Origin: JBOGVA01 sp050692195
GTDB taxonomy: Bacteria > Actinomycetota > UBA4738
DNA: 6,713 nucleotides
Direction of reading: 5' to 3'
Assembly: GCA_050692195.1 (NCBI GenBank)
Contig: JBOGVA010000070.1
Span: 1-6,713, forward strand
The position numbers and the translations under genes were made by a program. A model generated the notes under the pieces. It was not told where the DNA came from, did no database searches, and saw only the letters and a program-made list of their open reading frames with translations. Below are positions 5,236 through 6,713 of this stretch, piece by piece. Every line of letters begins with the position of its first letter. The stretch's first letter is position 1.

Positions 5236-5262
5236 GCGTCTTCCTCCGGAAGGAGGAGACGC
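5236..5262 (+). promoter_or_regulatory. Hairpin burying the transposase ribosome binding site
   Basis: The left arm GCGTCT-T-CCTCC (5236-5247) pairs with GGAGGAGACGC (5252-5262) around a GGAA tetraloop (5248-5251), giving eleven base pairs with one bulged T. The right arm contains the whole Shine-Dalgarno GGAGGAG and ends one base before the ATG at 5264. Transcripts entering from upstream would fold this stem and block transposase translation. Confidence 0.75.
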
Positions 5263-5263
5263 G

Positions 5264-5572
5264 ATGCCGAGAACCAGTCCTTTCTCGATCGAATTGACGC
5301 CGCAGGAGCAGGCCTTCCTGGAGGCCATCGCCCGCAAGTACACGTTGCCGTATCGCGACGTGGTGCGGGCCAAGATCATCCTGCTGTCCGCCCAAGGGCT
5401 GCCCATCGAGCAGATCGCCATGCGCCTGGGCACCCGCCGCGAGGTGGTGTGGAAGTGGCGCAAGCGCTTCCTGGCCGAGCGCCTGGCCGGCCTCCAGGAA
5501 CGCTCCCGGAGGGGACGTCCCGCTGTCTTTCCCCCCCGAGCTGCTGGTCGAGGTCAAGGCCATCGCGTGTGA
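5264..5572 (+). CDS. IS630-family transposase, N-terminal helix-turn-helix part
   Basis: This part recognises the element ends. It is a helix-turn-helix segment (LTPQEQAFLEAIARKYTLPY, then VVRAKIILLSAQGLPIEQIAMRL and RREVVWKWRKRFL), followed by the linker RSRRGRPAVF typical of IS630 transposases. The ATG at 5264 has a strong GGAGGAG five bases before it, though that site lies in a hairpin. After residue 90 (the second CCC codon of the C-run at 5531-5537) this frame gives an unrelated tail and stops at 5572. The catalytic domain continues in the +1 frame. A +1 slip on the C-run would yield a 380-residue transposase, a normal family length. Alone, this part could bind the ends and act as an inhibitor, which is inference. 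Confidence 0.88.
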   Translation: MPRTSPFSIELTPQEQAFLEAIARKYTLPYRDVVRAKIILLSAQGLPIEQIAMRLGTRREVVWKWRKRFLAERLAGLQERSRRGRPAVFPPRAAGRGQGHRV

Positions 5573-6407
5573 GCTGCCGGCGAAGCTGGGACTGCCGCTG
5601 TCCCGCCTACAGGTCCCCGACATCCGGTCGGAGGTCATCCGGCGTGGCCTGGTGGCCACGATCTCCGACACCACCATCTGGCGGTGGCTGACCGACGACG
5701 TCATCCGCCCGTGGACGTTCCGGAGCTGGATCTTCTCCCGGGACCCGGCCTTCTCCGAGAAGGCGGGGCAGGTCCTCGACCTGTACGGCCGGCGCCATCA
5801 GGGCCGGCACCTGCGCCCCGACGAGTTCGTGATCTCGGCGGACGAGAAGACCCGCATCCAGGCCAGGTGCCGGTGTCACCCCAGCCTCCCTCCAGGCGTG
5901 GCCCGGGCCATGCGCATCGAGCACACGTACAAAAGGGGAGGCGCTCTGGACTACATCGCCGCTCTGGACGTTCACCGGGTCGCCCTGTTCGGGCGGTGCG
6001 AGGAGGCCACCACCATCGCCTCCTTCGACCGGCTGGTGGCCCAGGTGATGGCCACCGAGCCGTACGCCTCCGCCCGGCGAGTGTTCTGGGTCGTCGACAA
6101 CGACTCCGCTCACCGGGGACCGCGGGCCGCAGATCGGCTCCGGGCCGCACACCACAACCTGCGGCTGGTCCACCTGCCGGTCCACAGCTCGTGGCTCAAC
6201 CAGATCGAGATCTTCTTCTCGATCGTCCAGCGCAAGGTCCTCACCCCGAACGACTTCACCGACCTGGCCGAGGTGGAGGCACGGCTCCTCGCCTTCGAGC
6301 GCCACTACGAGGGCCTGGCCAAGCCGTTCGAATGGAAGTTCACGCGAGCAGACCTCGCCGAGCTCATGAGCCGACTTGAGAAGAAAGAGTGCCTCGCGGC
6401 GGCGTAG
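5532..6407 (+). CDS. IS630-family transposase, C-terminal DDE catalytic part
   Basis: This is the catalytic domain that cuts and joins DNA at the element ends. In the frame entered at the C-run it reads PELLVEVKAIACELPAKLGL then TTIWRWLTDD. The DDE triad is visible. The first Asp is in VISADEKTRIQA (residue 193 of the joined protein), the second in FWVVDNDSAH (278), and the Glu in SSWLNQIEIFFS (315), with 36 residues between the last two. The domain is full length to the TAG at 6405-6407 with no other damage. The first in-frame ATG is at 5652 but has no good ribosome binding site, and starting there would lose the linker, so expression through frameshifting is more plausible. If the C-run length is an assembly error, the two parts are simply one gene. 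Confidence 0.9.
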   Translation, partial: PPELLVEVKAIACELPAKLGLPLSRLQVPDIRSEVIRRGLVATISDTTIWRWLTDDVIRPWTFRSWIFSRDPAFSEKAGQVLDLYGRRHQGRHLRPDEFVISADEKTRIQARCRCHPSLPPGVARAMRIEHTYKRGGALDYIAALDVHRVALFGRCEEATTIASFDRLVAQVMATEPYASARRVFWVVDNDSAHRGPRAADRLRAAHHNLRLVHLPVHSSWLNQIEIFFSIVQRKVLTPNDFTDLAEVEARLLAFERHYEGLAKPFEWKFTRADLAELMSRLEKKECLAAA

Positions 6408-6416
6408 GGTCCCGAT

Positions 6417-6445
6417 ACGTTAGCGAACTTCTGCACCAGACCACT
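6417..6445 (-). repeat. Right terminal inverted repeat of the IS630-family element
   Basis: Reverse complement of the left end with 21 of 29 positions matching. The outer GACCACT and inner ACGTTAG blocks are exact. It starts 10 bases after the transposase stop codon. Confidence 0.8.
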
Positions 6446-6517
6446 TAGCCTCAACGGACAGGTTGGCACAAGTGGGGCTACGTTTGCTTCACCAACTGTG
6501 GTCTAAGGCCAGCTGTG

Positions 6518-6533
6518 GTTCGTCGTCACGAAC
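6518..6533. other. Perfect 6-bp hairpin between IS and edge gene
   Basis: GTTCGT and ACGAAC pair around a CGTC tetraloop. There is no U-run on either strand. It lies in the former downstream flank of the small basic protein gene, about 70 bases beyond the element; its role is unknown. Confidence 0.3.
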
Positions 6534-6575
6534 TGACCGCCAGACTGCAGGGCGCCTATGCGCGCTCCCCGTTCG

Positions 6576-6600
6576 ATAAAACCGCGCGGGGGGTGTGCGG
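6576..6600 (-). terminator. Rho-independent terminator for the edge gene
   Basis: On the minus strand, CCGCAC (from 6600) pairs with GCGCGG (ending at 6582) with one mismatch around a C-rich seven-base loop. It is followed by TTTTAT. It starts three bases past the stop codon at 6604-6606, supporting a real minus-strand gene there. Confidence 0.65.
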
Positions 6601-6603
6601 ACC

Positions 6604-6713
6604 TCAGATCGGCTGAGTGCCCTCGAACCTCGCCGAGCAGATCCGGTAGGCCAGGTTCGTATCACCGAAAGGGAGCCCCGAGTACCACATGTGAAGCGAT
6701 CCGTCTTTGCCCC
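6604..6713 (-). CDS. C-terminal end of a possible beta-propeller glycosidase (partial)
   Basis: The last 35 codons of a gene entering from the right edge, reading GKDGSLHMWYSGLPFGDTNL then AYRICSARFEGTQPI before TGA. The DGxLHMWYSG pattern, followed by a segment ending in AYR.C.A, resembles a blade of five-bladed beta-propeller glycoside hydrolases and related sugar-binding proteins (for example GH43- or GH32-like folds). The catalytic residues lie outside the window, so the family cannot be fixed. A terminator three bases after the stop supports that the frame is real. It converges on the former small basic protein gene, separated now by the IS element. Confidence 0.5.
   Translation of the reverse strand, partial: GKDGSLHMWYSGLPFGDTNLAYRICSARFEGTQPI

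Larger units (their letters stand above)
5185..6445 (+). mobile_element. IS630-family insertion sequence, about 1.26 kb
   Basis: A complete-looking element with 29-bp imperfect inverted repeats around one transposase gene in two frames. It is flanked by TA at 5183-5184 and 6446-6447, the duplication expected for the IS630/Tc1-mariner group. The ends are slightly ambiguous because ACTTAG occurs at both junctions (5180-5185 and 6443-6448), so a one-base asymmetry or a longer duplication cannot be excluded. Excising the element with one TA rejoins GACGACTTAG to CCTCAACGG and keeps the upstream stop codon. The near-complete ends suggest a fairly recent insertion. Confidence 0.85.

Noticed and set aside
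5607..6305. A 232-residue minus-strand open frame within the IS element
   Set aside because: It is the antisense shadow of the transposase catalytic domain, whose DDE residues are clear on the plus strand.
1..6713. CRISPR array, rRNA or prophage signatures
   Set aside because: No regularly spaced short repeats, rRNA-like segments or phage structural genes were seen; the only long repeat is the two-copy sigma 5' end.

Overview
The window is GC-rich DNA with densely packed genes, GTG as well as ATG starts, and several small-protein families that I associate with Actinomycetota. These include a basic protein beginning VPESFGKRQR and a C-x4-C...LSxYN...C-x2-H zinc-binding protein. An actinobacterial or closely related host is an inference, not a demonstrated assignment.

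Layout. (1) 57-1465, minus strand: a group-1 (RpoD/SigA-like) sigma factor carrying regions 1.1, 1.2, 2, 3 and 4. It is split by a one-base deletion at 649/650, inside the conserved core of region 2. A hairpin plus U-run terminator follows its stop at 21-55. (2) 1619-2764, plus strand: a divergent two-domain FIST sensory protein with a possible leaderless start. (3) 3002-3205: a small four-cysteine zinc-ribbon protein. (4) 3206-3700: a gene-poor stretch holding a second copy, 116 of 122 bases identical, of the 5' end of the sigma gene. There it encodes only a 36-residue stub. (5) 3701-4376: three small zinc-binding proteins in a row, joined by 4-base stop/start overlaps. They are followed by a CspA-family cold-shock protein at 4536-4739 and its terminator. 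(6) 4970-5185: a small basic protein gene whose stop codon is the insertion point of an IS630-family element. (7) About 5185-6445: the IS element, with 29-bp imperfect inverted repeats and a transposase in two frames joined at a run of seven C. A hairpin buries the transposase ribosome binding site. (8) 6604-6713, minus strand: the last 35 codons of a protein resembling a beta-propeller glycosidase, with its terminator.

How the parts relate. The sigma factor, cold-shock protein and zinc ribbons are all nucleic-acid-related or regulatory types, but nothing in the sequence ties them into one pathway. The most informative structures are the two layers of apparent transposase control (a sealed ribosome binding site and a +1 shift site), the scar-free insertion at a stop codon, the coupled zinc-ribbon run, and the duplicated sigma 5' end. 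Two single-base frame breaks in one window mean that sequencing or assembly error must be excluded before biological meaning is given to either.
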